A stretch of 64,000 nt of DNA. It comes from Acidobacteriota bacterium. Lineage in GTDB: Bacteria; Acidobacteriota; Blastocatellia; RBC074. The stretch is from NCBI GenBank assembly GCA_016196035.1, contig JACPYM010000037.1:27992-91991 (forward strand), in the 5' to 3' direction. The position numbers and the translations under genes are program-made. The notes under the pieces were generated by a model. That model ran no database searches, was not told the DNA's origin, and saw nothing but the letters and a program-made list of their open reading frames with translations. Of the stretch, positions 37,456 through 46,268 are shown one piece after another. Position 1 is the stretch's first letter. Every line of letters begins with the position of its first letter.

Positions 37456-37878
37456 ATGAATGAAAAGACTGAGCCGCCAGCCGAAGCGCCCGCGCAAGGT
37501 TCACCGTTTGGACAACTGCTCGGCTTTCAACCGTTGCGTGCCGCAGCAGGACACGTGGCGGTGCAGTTGCCGTTTTCCCAAAACCATCTGCAAACGCACG
37601 GACGCATTCATGGCGGAGCCTTGTTTGCCCTGGCCGATCATGCGAGCGGGTGGGCGGTGCACACCATGCTGGAACCGAGTGAGCAATGCGCCACGTTGGA
37701 AATGAAAATTAATTACATTGGCGCGCTTCGTGATGAAGATTGTGTGGCCGAAGCTCGGGTCGTGCACAAAGGGCGCACCAGCGTCGTGGTCGAGGCTGAG
37801 ATTCGCAGCGCTGCCGGGCGGCTGGTGGCGAAAACGCTGGCGACGTTTATCGTCTTGCGTGGTGACCGGCCAGGCTAG
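37456..37878 (+). CDS. PaaI-like hotdog thioesterase
   Basis: A 140-residue hotdog-fold protein. The start at 37456 has CAGGAGAACC upstream. The motif HGRIHGGALFALADHASGWA gives the HGG-type active loop and helix of PaaI/YbgC thioesterases. LEMKINYIGALRDEDCVAEARVVHKG and VAKTLATFIVLRGDRPG are the following strands. It would hydrolyse an acyl-CoA thioester, often phenylacetyl-CoA-type. It lies divergently from the nitrilase (294-bp gap), so both may act on related aromatic substrates, but this is only a guess. Confidence 0.88.
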   Translation: MNEKTEPPAEAPAQGSPFGQLLGFQPLRAAAGHVAVQLPFSQNHLQTHGRIHGGALFALADHASGWAVHTMLEPSEQCATLEMKINYIGALRDEDCVAEARVVHKGRTSVVVEAEIRSAAGRLVAKTLATFIVLRGDRPG

Positions 37879-38120
37879 GCCCTTGCTTGACGCTCTAATT
37901 GCCGCTCGCTTAGACTGCCCGGCGTCAAACCTGCCAACTCGGTTTGCGAGGAAAAGCCCTGAAGCAACCGTCGCAGTAGTCACGGAAGACGGACTTTTGA
38001 GAGATGTGTTTGGAGGTCGCGCGCTGCAAGCTGGCCCGCACGGAGCCGTTCATGTTCACGGTTAAACACCCGCACGACATTCCAACGGTCTGCACAGCAA
38101 TCACCGAGGAGAAAGTTGTT

Positions 38121-39857
38121 ATGAAATATCGTTTGTTTAATGTTGCTACGGCGCGCCGTTTGGCGTTGCTGCTGATCGCCACTCTTCTGGCTTCGTCTTT
38201 GTCCGGCGCGGGGACTGCTTTTGCGCAGGATGCCAAGCAGGATAACAAGCAAGACAAGAAAAAGCAGAAGGATCAGGAAGAGCGCCGCAAACGCGGTCAG
38301 GCCGAAAAGCTCAACAGTGTTTACAAACGCTGGCTCGATGAAGACGTGCGCTGGATCATCACCGACGAAGAGCGCAAGACCTTCAACGCGCTCAAAAATG
38401 ACGAAGAGCGTGAGCAGTTCATCGAACAGTTCTGGCTGCGCCGCGATCCCGACCCTGACACCGACACCAACGAGTACCGCGAGGAATACTATCAGCGCAT
38501 CGCCTACACGAATGAGAAATACACCAGCGGCATCCCTGGCTGGAAGACCGACCGGGGCCGCATGTACATCATGTTCGGCAAGCCCGATCAGGTTGAATCG
38601 CATCCGTCGGGCGGCAGCTATGACCGGCCCACCTGGGAGGGCGGCGGCACGACTTCGACCTATCCGTTTGAAATCTGGTGGTACCGCTATATCGAAGGCG
38701 TCGGCTCGGACGTGGAAATCGAATTCGTAGACCCAAGCGGTTCTGGCGAATACCGCATTGCGCGCAATCCGAATGAAAAAGACGCATTGCTTTACACGCC
38801 CAACGCCGGCTTGACCTTGGCCGAAGAACTCGGTCTGTCGTCCAAGGCTGACCGCATCGCTTTCGGCGGCATCGGCGGCGGCAATGGGCAAGGCGGACAG
38901 CTTTTTGGCCAACGCGCCAAAGATAGCCAGTTTGAACGGCTGGATTTGCTGGCGCGTATCTCGCGTCCGCCCAAAGTCAAATTCAACGATCTGGCGGCGG
39001 CGGCGGAATCCGAATTGCCGAAAGCCAGCTTTGACGTGCTGTCAGCGGGCTTGGTCATCAACTGCCTGCGTGTGACTGAGAATTCAGTCCTGACCTCGTT
39101 CACCGTGCAGATGGACAACACCGATCTGGTTTACAAAGACGTGGGCGGCATTTCGCAAGCGGCGGCCAATATCTACGCCAAGATCACCGCGGTGTCAGGC
39201 CGCCGCGCCGGGTTGTTTGAAGATGTCGTGACTTCGAGCTATGTGCCTGAAGCGCTGGAACTGGGTCAGCAGTCAAAATCAGCGTATCAAAAGAACATCG
39301 TGTTGCCGCCGGGCAATTACAAGATTGATCTGGTGGTGCGCGATGTGAACAGCGGCAAAACAGGCATCCTCAAACAAGGCTTCGTTGTGCCCAAGTACAA
39401 CGAAGGCGAACTGGCGCATTCAACCATGATTCTGGCGTCGCGCATCGAGCCGCTCAATGGCAAGCTGCCCACGGGTATGTTCGTGCTCGGCGCGTTGAAG
39501 GTGATGCCCGCGGCGACACCAGAGTTCAAACCGGATCAGAATCTGGGCCTGTATATGCAGGTTTATAACGTCCAGATTGATCAAGCGACGCTGCGTCCGA
39601 GCGTCGAGATCGAATACGTCATCACGCAAAAGGACAAAGAAGTGCTGCGTGTCAAAGAAGACGGCAAGACCGGCCTGAGCACGATCAACAGCCAGCAAAT
39701 TACGTTGGCGCGTTCGATCCCGCTCAAGGGGTTCAAGCCTGGCTCTTACGATGTCGCCATCACGATTACCGACAACGTGGCGGGCAAGAGTTTGACTTCG
39801 CCGAAAGACAATTTCCAGGTGCTGCCTGCCCCCAAAGAGGCGGCCCAAGTAAAGTAG
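38121..39857 (+). CDS. GWxTD-domain exported protein
   Basis: The start at 38121 has GAGGAG about 10 nt upstream and opens a signal peptide ([23 protein letters not shown]). The 578-residue protein has a Lys/Gln/Glu-rich linker, then [19 protein letters not shown] and [17 protein letters not shown], and [20 protein letters not shown], the GWxTD block. This domain is found largely in Acidobacteriota and relatives, with no known function. The second half is beta-sheet-like ([33 protein letters not shown]). A rho-independent-like hairpin follows at 39884. Confidence 0.9.
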   Translation: MKYRLFNVATARRLALLLIATLLASSLSGAGTAFAQDAKQDNKQDKKKQKDQEERRKRGQAEKLNSVYKRWLDEDVRWIITDEERKTFNALKNDEEREQFIEQFWLRRDPDPDTDTNEYREEYYQRIAYTNEKYTSGIPGWKTDRGRMYIMFGKPDQVESHPSGGSYDRPTWEGGGTTSTYPFEIWWYRYIEGVGSDVEIEFVDPSGSGEYRIARNPNEKDALLYTPNAGLTLAEELGLSSKADRIAFGGIGGGNGQGGQLFGQRAKDSQFERLDLLARISRPPKVKFNDLAAAAESELPKASFDVLSAGLVINCLRVTENSVLTSFTVQMDNTDLVYKDVGGISQAAANIYAKITAVSGRRAGLFEDVVTSSYVPEALELGQQSKSAYQKNIVLPPGNYKIDLVVRDVNSGKTGILKQGFVVPKYNEGELAHSTMILASRIEPLNGKLPTGMFVLGALKVMPAATPEFKPDQNLGLYMQVYNVQIDQATLRPSVEIEYVITQKDKEVLRVKEDGKTGLSTINSQQITLARSIPLKGFKPGSYDVAITITDNVAGKSLTSPKDNFQVLPAPKEAAQVK

Positions 39858-39883
39858 CGCTTCGGGACTGCCAGAGACAAAAC

Positions 39884-39917
39884 AAAGCCCGCCAAGGTTT
39901 CAGCCTTGGCGGGCTTT
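39884..39917 (+). terminator. rho-independent-like terminator after the GWxTD gene
   Basis: AAAGCCCGCCAAGG (39884-39897) pairs with CCTTGGCGGGCTTT (39904-39917), followed by GCTCTTTTCG. Strong GC stem, short loop, and a T-rich downstream stretch. Confidence 0.8.
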
Positions 39918-39949
39918 GCTCTTTTCGCCTGGCGCAGCTTACCGCGCGA

Positions 39950-40153
39950 TTAATACGGATGCTGCTTGGCGTAATTGTAAGCCGTCCACGCGGCGATCAC
40001 GTGACAGACCCAACCGAGCATGCCGCCCGTGCCGATCCAAAACCCAGGCGTAATAATCAGCCAGAAAATGCCGCGCAAAATCTTGCCGTTGTAAATCTGG
40101 CCCACGCCCGGAATGAAGAAACTCAAGACTGCCGCCGTTCCCGGATTTTTCAT
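39950..40153 (-). CDS. TM2-domain membrane protein, 67 aa
   Basis: The start at 40153 has GGAGGAAA upstream. The 67-residue product MKNPGTAAVLSFFIPGVGQI then YNGKILRGIFWLIITPGFWI matches the TM2 family: two membrane helices with the FFIPGVGQIYNGK block at the first. The role is unknown; TM2 proteins are small inner-membrane proteins. It is convergent with the GWxTD gene. Confidence 0.88.
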   Translation of the reverse strand: MKNPGTAAVLSFFIPGVGQIYNGKILRGIFWLIITPGFWIGTGGMLGWVCHVIAAWTAYNYAKQHPY

Positions 40154-40280
40154 AACAATGCTTTCCTCCACGCCAGTTCGATACGAAAAAGGCACAGCGA
40201 AAAGTTCGCGGGAATAGGTGACCACAGTGCCTGCTTGCCACTCCGCTCCAGAGACCGGGCGACAAGCGGAAAACACGCAA

Positions 40281-40403
40281 CCTGGGTACGCACGGCTTCC
40301 AGCGTGCGGGCGTGGCAACGGACGGGATGCTGCCGAAGGATTTCCTTTCAGTATCAAGCCGTCGGCTGCCACGCCCGCACGCTGGAAGCCGTGCGTACTC
40401 AGG
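40281..40403. repeat. 123-bp CCTGGGTACGCA-ended element (copy 2)
   Basis: Homologous to 23684-23807: ends CCTGGGTACGCACGGCTTCC and the complement. Arms of about 37 bp pair with a few mismatches. It lies 13 bp from the stop of the following minus-strand gene. Confidence 0.8.
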
Positions 40404-40416
40404 CCGTCCGCAGGCA

Positions 40417-42036
40417 TTACTGCGCGCGGCGGTAAAACTTGCCGTTATACGTGCCAGCGTAGAAAAAGCCATTGCCGGCAGCCAGCGTGGAGACTTGCAA
40501 CTCGGTCAGTCCTTGGTTGAATGGTTCCCAAGTTCGCGTGGCATCATTGAACCGAACGATCCCGCCCCCTGCCGCCGCCGCTCCGCCCCGCAAACAGGCA
40601 TAGACGACGTTGTTGTGGACAAGAAACTTCGTTACTGGCACGAGCGTTGTGCTCCCTGCTGCTGTTGGTGGGACGCCTGTATTGATTAGCTCCCACGACA
40701 AGCCGTTGTTGTTAGAGTAGTAAATCCCTGAGAAATTCGTCCCGACGAAGATTTCAGTTCCGCGTACCGTAATGGCTGTCGCCGTGCCGCCTGCGGTGTC
40801 CAGCGCAGCAATGCCAATCTTCGAGAAGAAGCCGCCTGAATCAATCGAGCGGTAAACATCTCCGTTATAAAGCCCGTAGAAGCCATTTGAACCGATGGCG
40901 GCAGCCTCTAAGTTCTGGTCGCCAATCTTGGCCCAGGTCAGCCCGTCATTCGAGGAACCGAAAAAGCCATAGTACCCGATGGCATAAACTGAAGCGCCGG
41001 TTTGGATAAAATCGTAAACGTAACTCGCCCCGGTAAACGTCGTTGTCCAATTGTTGTTGCCGGGCTGTGTCCGGTGGATTTTGTTGAGTCCATTTGTCCC
41101 CGCGAGCAAGTAGCCATTGCGCGCAGCTAGGCCAACAATGTAGTAGCCGTTGGAATCAAGACCCTGCCCGAAGGGAACCCAGCCCGATCGATTGTCTGGT
41201 GACCGAAATACACCATAGCCGTAGCGCGAAAGGTAAAGATCATTTCCAATCGGCACAATGTTTCTGATTTCTCCGCCTTGAAAATCTGTCGTGAGTATCC
41301 AGCTACCACCGCCGCCACCGCCAGTGGTAACAGTAATGGCAACCGGCTTGGTGTCGCTCAAACTGCCGTCGCTCACCGCAAAATTTACCGTCACGGTGCC
41401 GACCTGATTCGTATTCGGCGTCCACGTGAAGCGCCCCGTTGTCGCGCTTGTCTGGCTAAACGCTGCGCCGCTCGGCAAACCTGTCGCTGTCAGCGTCAAC
41501 GTTTGCCCCACATCCGGGTCGGTCGCAAAAACATCGAACGTGAGCGGGGTTCCTGCCACTACGGTTTGCGTTCCCGGTACTGTCAGCACGGGCGGGCTGT
41601 TGGGCTTGACCGTCAACGCGATGGTTTGCGTCGTGACGCCATTCTGGTTGTCGGTCGCGCGCAACGTCAGCGTATACGCGCCTGCCGTATTCGCGCCGGG
41701 TGCAAGCCGCACGTTGAACACACCTTGCACTTGGACAATCGAAGCGAAGGCCGCGCCGCTCACGGTCACTTGCACGGTTTGATTCGGATCGGGATCGCTG
41801 ACCAGCAGCGGGATGTCGCGCGTCTGGCTCTCGGTCACGGCCAGCGCGAATGGCGCAACCAGCGTCGGCGGTTGATTGGGCTGCGTCGTGGGCGAAGGCA
41901 GCACCAGATCGGGCGTTACGCGCGTCAGGCCGTTCACGACGGCGGCGATGTTGTTGCGCGTCACGCGGTCGGTGCGGCCCGTGGGCCGGACGAAGCTGGC
42001 TTCGACGCTGAGTTGGTTATTGGCCGGGACGGGCAC
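40417..42036 (-). CDS. large exported protein, C-terminal part (after frameshift)
   Basis: Frame continuing the protein at 41961-44012. It starts within VPVPANNQLSVEASFVRPTG and contains cadherin/Ig-like repeats (VTESQTRDIPLLVSDPDPNQ, PPVLTVPGTQTVVAGTPLTF with GRFTWTPNTNQVGTVTVNFA), then a beta-propeller-like region with repeated sensor-style strands (GNDLYLSRYGYGVFRS, GSTTLVPVTKFLVHNN). The first codons of this frame match where the N-terminal frame breaks off, so the two pieces are one gene. As annotated alone, 539 residues would have no signal peptide. Probably surface-exposed or secreted. Confidence 0.75.
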   Translation of the reverse strand: MPVPANNQLSVEASFVRPTGRTDRVTRNNIAAVVNGLTRVTPDLVLPSPTTQPNQPPTLVAPFALAVTESQTRDIPLLVSDPDPNQTVQVTVSGAAFASIVQVQGVFNVRLAPGANTAGAYTLTLRATDNQNGVTTQTIALTVKPNSPPVLTVPGTQTVVAGTPLTFDVFATDPDVGQTLTLTATGLPSGAAFSQTSATTGRFTWTPNTNQVGTVTVNFAVSDGSLSDTKPVAITVTTGGGGGGSWILTTDFQGGEIRNIVPIGNDLYLSRYGYGVFRSPDNRSGWVPFGQGLDSNGYYIVGLAARNGYLLAGTNGLNKIHRTQPGNNNWTTTFTGASYVYDFIQTGASVYAIGYYGFFGSSNDGLTWAKIGDQNLEAAAIGSNGFYGLYNGDVYRSIDSGGFFSKIGIAALDTAGGTATAITVRGTEIFVGTNFSGIYYSNNNGLSWELINTGVPPTAAGSTTLVPVTKFLVHNNVVYACLRGGAAAAGGGIVRFNDATRTWEPFNQGLTELQVSTLAAGNGFFYAGTYNGKFYRRAQ

Positions 42037-44012
42037 GTTGCGCAGCGTGAAGCGCCGTTGCCGTCGGTGACGGTCTCTTGCCCACGTACTCTGACCAATG
42101 CGCGGCGCACGGGTGTCGTGTTGTCGCTATCCACCACGCGGCCCGTGACCGTGGTCAGCGCGCGCGGCAACGCCGCAAAGTACACGCTGGTTTCGGTGAT
42201 CGTATTCGCACCAGTCTCGACGCGCGTGCCGTCGGCGGAAACCGTGGCCGTGCCCGCTTCAATGAATTGACCGAGCGTCGCGCTGCCCGTGGTTTGATCC
42301 AGTTTGTAAAGCCGCGCCGCCGCATTGGCGGCCAAGCCGTCAGGGTTTGGAAAGGTCAGCTTGCCGCCCGGCGCGAGTTTGACGCCGAAGGGCGAAAGCT
42401 GGGCGATGGCCGAACTGAAAATCCCGGCGGGCAATGGCGCGGGCGTGCGGCTGTTGGCGATCAGCGTCAGGAAAACCAGATTGCCGGTCACGCCGGGTGG
42501 AAACGTGCCGACAGTGTTATCGGCGAACGTGAACGTGACGCCGCCGGAAGTCACGCTGCCCTCGGGCGCGAGCAGGCGGTGCGTGCTCCAATCGTTTACA
42601 TCCGCAGCGCCGCCGCCTTGCGTTTGCACAGAAACGGCCTCGCCCGTGACGGGTTGCAAGGCGACGTTGGCCTGTAGGTTGTCGCGGTTGGCGGTGACGG
42701 TGACGATCTTGCTGTAAACCTGCATCGGCGGCGTCAACGGCAGTTTTGACGGATCGAATTTCAAGGTGCCCAGCCCGGCGCTCAAGTCGCGCAGCAAATA
42801 CGTGCCATCGTTGCGTGTCGTAGCTTTGATCGCGCCGACACTGACTTCGACGCCGGGCAGCGGATTGCCATTGGTGTCGGTCACGAGGCCGCTGAGCGTC
42901 GTGCGCACCGTGACGGTGTTGGCGCTGCTGCCTTCGCCCTGTATCGTGCGCACGGCGACGCGCCCGCTCTCGGCGCCCAACGGCACACGCACGATCAGTT
43001 GATTTGCCGAAGCCGATTCGACGACGGCTTCCAGCCCGTTGATGAGGACGACATTGTTGGCGGCAACGGCGGAAAAGCCGGAGCCGTTGACGTTGAGCGT
43101 CTCGCCCGCCGTCGCCAACGCGGGTGCAAAGCTGGTGATCGTCGGCGGATTCGAGCCAATCAAGCCGGCGATTTCAATTTCGGCTTCGTTGGAAACAAAG
43201 TTGCCGCCCTGGACGGCGAGTTTGACTTTGCCGCGTCCGAGCAAGGCGCGCGGAATCTCGACGTTGATCTGATCCACACCGACCAAGCCGCCCTGTTTGG
43301 CGGCAAAACTGGGCGTCAATTCAAGGCCGCCCAGCAACACGCGCACATTTTCGGCGACGCCATTGCCGGTGTTGCCGTCCGTATTGGGTAAGCCGCGCAC
43401 GCCGCACACAAACAGCGCCAGAATGACGCGTTCATTCGCCGGCCCCAGGTTGACGGGTTTGGTCGCCCAACGGTTGTTGACCAGTTGCGCGATGGCTTCG
43501 GTCGTTTGCGCGCCGTTCGCGGCAACGCGCATCGCCACGGCAGCGGGCACGCCCAGGCCATTGCCGTTGGCGGTGAAGATGGTCGGGGCGGCGCTGACGA
43601 TGGTCAGCTTGCCGGTATGCGTGATGGCGCCGTTGCGCAAGACATTGACCGTCGCTTCACCGGCGGCAGTGCCGAGCGGGACTTGGTAATTGATCTGGCC
43701 GGTCGAGACGAAAAACAGTCCGGCATTGACGCCATTGACCGTGACCGTGACGCCATTGAGCGTCGTGGGCAGCGGCGTGGCGGTGGCCGTCGCGTTGCCG
43801 GGCGCCAGGTTGCTGCCGAATCCGGCGGCGATCCCTTCGGCAGTCAGGTTGGTTTCAAACCCAGCAGCAGAGAGCGAAATAAACGGTGGTTGCGTTTGCA
43901 GCGGCGCGGTCAGGCTCTGGAAATACTTGCTGAAACTAAGACCGCCGAGAAATAAACAACCGATGAACGTGAGCGCACGTAACCTAAGTGAGCGCATTTT
44001 TCGTTGGGGCAT
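41961..44012 (-). CDS. large exported protein, N-terminal part with TIGR03437 and IPT/TIG domains
   Basis: Starts with a signal peptide (LTFIGCLFLGGLSFSKYF), then ISLSAAGFETNLTAEGIAAG with STGQINYQVPLGTA, the TIGR03437 (Solibacter-type) domain. IPT/TIG and carboxypeptidase-regulatory-like repeats follow (ITSFAPALATAGETLNVNGS, LSGLVTDTNGNPLPGVEVSV). At 42051-42052 the reading frame breaks: after VTDGNGA the text turns into low-quality sequence (SRCATC), but a one-base insertion would give TDGNGAFTLRNVPVPANN in the second frame. One base appears to be missing, by mutation or sequencing error. The intact product would be about 1200 residues. Confidence 0.82.
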   Translation of the reverse strand: MPQRKMRSLRLRALTFIGCLFLGGLSFSKYFQSLTAPLQTQPPFISLSAAGFETNLTAEGIAAGFGSNLAPGNATATATPLPTTLNGVTVTVNGVNAGLFFVSTGQINYQVPLGTAAGEATVNVLRNGAITHTGKLTIVSAAPTIFTANGNGLGVPAAVAMRVAANGAQTTEAIAQLVNNRWATKPVNLGPANERVILALFVCGVRGLPNTDGNTGNGVAENVRVLLGGLELTPSFAAKQGGLVGVDQINVEIPRALLGRGKVKLAVQGGNFVSNEAEIEIAGLIGSNPPTITSFAPALATAGETLNVNGSGFSAVAANNVVLINGLEAVVESASANQLIVRVPLGAESGRVAVRTIQGEGSSANTVTVRTTLSGLVTDTNGNPLPGVEVSVGAIKATTRNDGTYLLRDLSAGLGTLKFDPSKLPLTPPMQVYSKIVTVTANRDNLQANVALQPVTGEAVSVQTQGGGAADVNDWSTHRLLAPEGSVTSGGVTFTFADNTVGTFPPGVTGNLVFLTLIANSRTPAPLPAGIFSSAIAQLSPFGVKLAPGGKLTFPNPDGLAANAAARLYKLDQTTGSATLGQFIEAGTATVSADGTRVETGANTITETSVYFAALPRALTTVTGRVVDSDNTTPVRRALVRVRGQETVTDGNGASRCATCPSRPITNSASKPASSGPRAAPTA

Positions 44013-44291
44013 AGCTGAAATCTCCTCTAGCTCGGCACTGGCTTAATGGCAATTCCAAAGCGATTTGGAACCAGGAGGGAGGGTGAAGGCAGCGGGAGTA
44101 TACGTTGCAAAAAGAGGCCTGCCAATGGCCCGATAATGCCGAAAAGCGCAAATTGTTTGTAGGTTTCGAGAGGCTGATTTGGTGCGGCTGCGCACCTTCT
44201 TCGATGCAGTAGTACTTGGCCGGGCACAATGGATGGCCTTCGAGTTGGTAGGGGCGAAAAGGTTCTGGCAGTAAATTGTTCGGTGACCTTA

Positions 44292-44327
44292 CTTGGGAGC
44301 GCAGGCATCCTTGCCTGCGCTCCCAGG
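44292..44327. repeat. compact GGGAGCGCAGGCATCC hairpin
   Basis: CTTGGGAGCGCAGGCATCCT followed by the complement TGCCTGCGCTCCCA makes a 14-bp-arm hairpin. It represents only the ends of the elements at 4269-4406 and 63527-63852. It lies 51 bp from the RT gene stop in the 365-bp gap 44013-44377, which has no other supported gene. Confidence 0.8.
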
Positions 44328-44377
44328 CGGCTTCCCGAATTTTTTCCAGCCAGAAAAGCTTGGCGAAATTCGCTGGG

Positions 44378-45682
44378 CTAAAGCTGGTTAAGATCCTGCG
44401 GCGGCGTGTCGGCCAACAACGCCACACCCCACATCCGGCGTTGCGTGCGGGCATCAGCCGTGCCGCTTTGACGCACAAACCAGAGCCGGAAATCCGTCAG
44501 CAGGTGATCAATCGCAGCATCCATCTGGGCAAAGGTCACGCGGTTGGTGACGAATTGATAAGCGTCGCCCCAACCGCGTATTTTGCGATCTATCAAGCTC
44601 AGCGTTTGCAAGTAGGTTTGTTCCGCGCGGCGGCGTGGCGCGCCGTCTGACTTGAAGGCCCGAATCTCTTGTCTGGCTTGGGCAAGAATGGATTTTAGTT
44701 CGCGCAAAAATTTGCGCCGATTCTTGCTTGAGGGCGACACGCCGCTGGGATGAATCCGGCAGCCCAGAAAATCGAAGCCCTCGGCCACACGCCCCAAAAA
44801 GGCTTTCTGGCTGCCATCGCCGGGGGCATAACAATCCATCCCCAGCCGCGCCAGTTCTTCTTGCGCCAGGGCAAAGGCGCGCTCGATGTCGTTCTCCCGG
44901 CTGGCGAGAATCACGAAATCATCCAGGTAACGCACCATCGCCAGCCCGTTCGTATTGAGCACTTCATCAAACCGGCGCAGGGCGATGTTTCCGGCGAGCA
45001 CTGACAGCAACGATCCTTGGGCCACGCCTAGCGCTGGCCCTGGGAAGAGTTCGATAAATTCGCCCAGCGCCGCGACATTATTCAGTTCTGTTGTGACCGC
45101 ACGCTCGAACAAATCGGCGAAAGCGGCATCGTTGACATTGGCGCGGATAAAGTCGGCGACCTCTTCGCGCGGCACGCAGGGGAAGAAGTCTTTCATATCG
45201 GAATACACATAAGCGTGCGCGCCCGTTTCAATCAGCCTGACGATACAAGCAATCGCTTGCGGCAAGCCCTTGCCCGGTGTGCCTGCAAAACTGCGCGGCT
45301 GGTTGAGCACGACAGGCAGCGCGCCCAGGTGTGTTTTCAACTCGTCATCTGCGGTGTAAAGCACATCCAGGATGGCGCGTTGCACGATGCGGTCGCGCAC
45401 CGAATGGATGGCGATGCCGCGCCGCGAACCGCCGCTCTTGCGTTTGGTATAGCCGTGTTTTTTGGAAAATTCGTAGGTGTGCTGGCGCAGCGCCGTTTGA
45501 ATCTCAAGCAACGCGCGCAACGGAGCCGCGTCAATCGCGTGCATCTCATAGGTGATATGCGGCCACGCCGTATGCGCCACGTTGGCCCGCACGTCACGCC
45601 AGGCGCGATAAAGGTTGTCTAGATCGCTGACAGCTAGTGCTAATTCACCCATCGTTGGAGTTGAAAAAATATCGGGGGCCAT
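44378..45682 (-). CDS. reverse transcriptase, stand-alone group II-intron-like
   Basis: A 434-residue RNA-directed DNA polymerase. Visible blocks are RRGIAIHSVRDRIVQRAI (residues 87-104), motif A YVYSDMKDFFP (158-168, catalytic Asp162), motif B AQGSLLSVLAGNIALRRFD (221-239), the catalytic RYLDDFVIL (251-259) and GFDFLGCRIHPS (302-313). The C-terminal YLQTLSLIDRKIRGWGDAYQ resembles the thumb/maturase X domain of group II intron proteins (IRGW). No HNH endonuclease and no Avd or DGR partner are present. The retron hallmarks (VTG, NAxxH) were not seen. It is therefore a group II-like or defence-type (DRT) RT. It begins 3 bp from the arm of an inverted repeat enclosing a structured region, and the STING-like gene is divergent. 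Confidence 0.9.
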   Translation of the reverse strand: MAPDIFSTPTMGELALAVSDLDNLYRAWRDVRANVAHTAWPHITYEMHAIDAAPLRALLEIQTALRQHTYEFSKKHGYTKRKSGGSRRGIAIHSVRDRIVQRAILDVLYTADDELKTHLGALPVVLNQPRSFAGTPGKGLPQAIACIVRLIETGAHAYVYSDMKDFFPCVPREEVADFIRANVNDAAFADLFERAVTTELNNVAALGEFIELFPGPALGVAQGSLLSVLAGNIALRRFDEVLNTNGLAMVRYLDDFVILASRENDIERAFALAQEELARLGMDCYAPGDGSQKAFLGRVAEGFDFLGCRIHPSGVSPSSKNRRKFLRELKSILAQARQEIRAFKSDGAPRRRAEQTYLQTLSLIDRKIRGWGDAYQFVTNRVTFAQMDAAIDHLLTDFRLWFVRQSGTADARTQRRMWGVALLADTPPQDLNQL

Positions 45683-45684
45683 TG

Positions 45685-45999
45685 GTTACCGCAACCCCCG
45701 ACCGTTAGGTACCGGCGTTCCACAGAGCACAGCCAAAGCCGTGGCGATCTGCAGGAGAGGCCGAAGCCTCTACTTGCCAGCCGCGCGGCGCGCACTCATA
45801 AGCGCGCCACGCCAGCCGGATGGACCCGTCACCGACCATCGTTCCGCCCACGATACTGGACTGAACGATGCGGCGATCCTCACCCGCGCGGGGTGAGACC
45901 GAAGAGCCTTGCGAACAAGTCTCTCAAAGCCGCCTGCCAGCGTTTGTGCCCAAGCACTGCGTCATCCCAATGATCCAAGCATGACCTGGTTGCGGTAAC
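45685..45999 (-). ncRNA. putative structured RNA upstream of the RT
   Basis: A 315-bp region bounded by a perfect 12-bp inverted repeat (GTTACCGCAACC at 45685-45696; GGTTGCGGTAAC at 45988-45999). In RT sense it also holds AGAGGC-UUCG-GCCTCT (45756-45771, a canonical C(UUCG)G tetraloop hairpin), a 7-bp GGCGCGC stem (45787-45808), a 7-bp CTCACCC stem (45879-45897) and weaker stems at 45819-45840 and 45839-45868. No protein-coding frame covers it. The 3' arm ends 2 bp before the RT ATG, as ncRNA and RT genes are arranged in retrons and DRT systems. Interpretation as template or primer RNA is inference. Confidence 0.55.
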
Positions 46000-46084
46000 T
46001 GACGCTGCGCCTGGCGCGGCCTGGCGGCGCCTCGCGGAGCGTAAAGTGGTTGCACCTCACGACGATCCGCGCGCTTGTGGCGCG

Positions 46085-46112
46085 GCTTCCGACATTGGTG
46101 AATGCCGGAAGC
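46085..46112 (-). other. 12-bp hairpin between ncRNA and STING-like gene
   Basis: GCTTCCGACATT (46085-46096) and AATGCCGGAAGC (46101-46112) pair over 12 positions with a GGTG loop. The one imperfect pair is A-C on the plus strand but U-G, an allowed pair, on the minus strand, so the hairpin fits an RNA of RT sense. The remaining gap 46113-46268 has no other gene. Confidence 0.55.
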
Positions 46113-46268
46113 AGAGGCAAACGGAAGATATACTACCGCGTAACGATGTCAACCGGCTCTTGTCACAGAGACTCAGTTCGGCATCCAGCAATTGCTTGTC
46201 AGCTTTCGCCTCTCTGAGTAGACTGCGCTCGCCTTAACAATCACCTGAAACAAAACGGAGGGACACTG

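Noticed and set aside
44378..45682. Diversity-generating retroelement
   Set aside because: No Avd gene, no template/variable repeat pair with adenine-specific differences, and the RT lacks the usual DGR motif 4.
44378..45682. Canonical retron RT
   Set aside because: The VTG and NAxxH hallmarks were not seen and the catalytic box is YLDD rather than YADD.
45685..45999. 5' part of a group II intron
   Set aside because: The RT has a maturase-like tail, but I could find no convincing domain V hairpin downstream of the RT and no clear intron boundary; kept as an alternative only.
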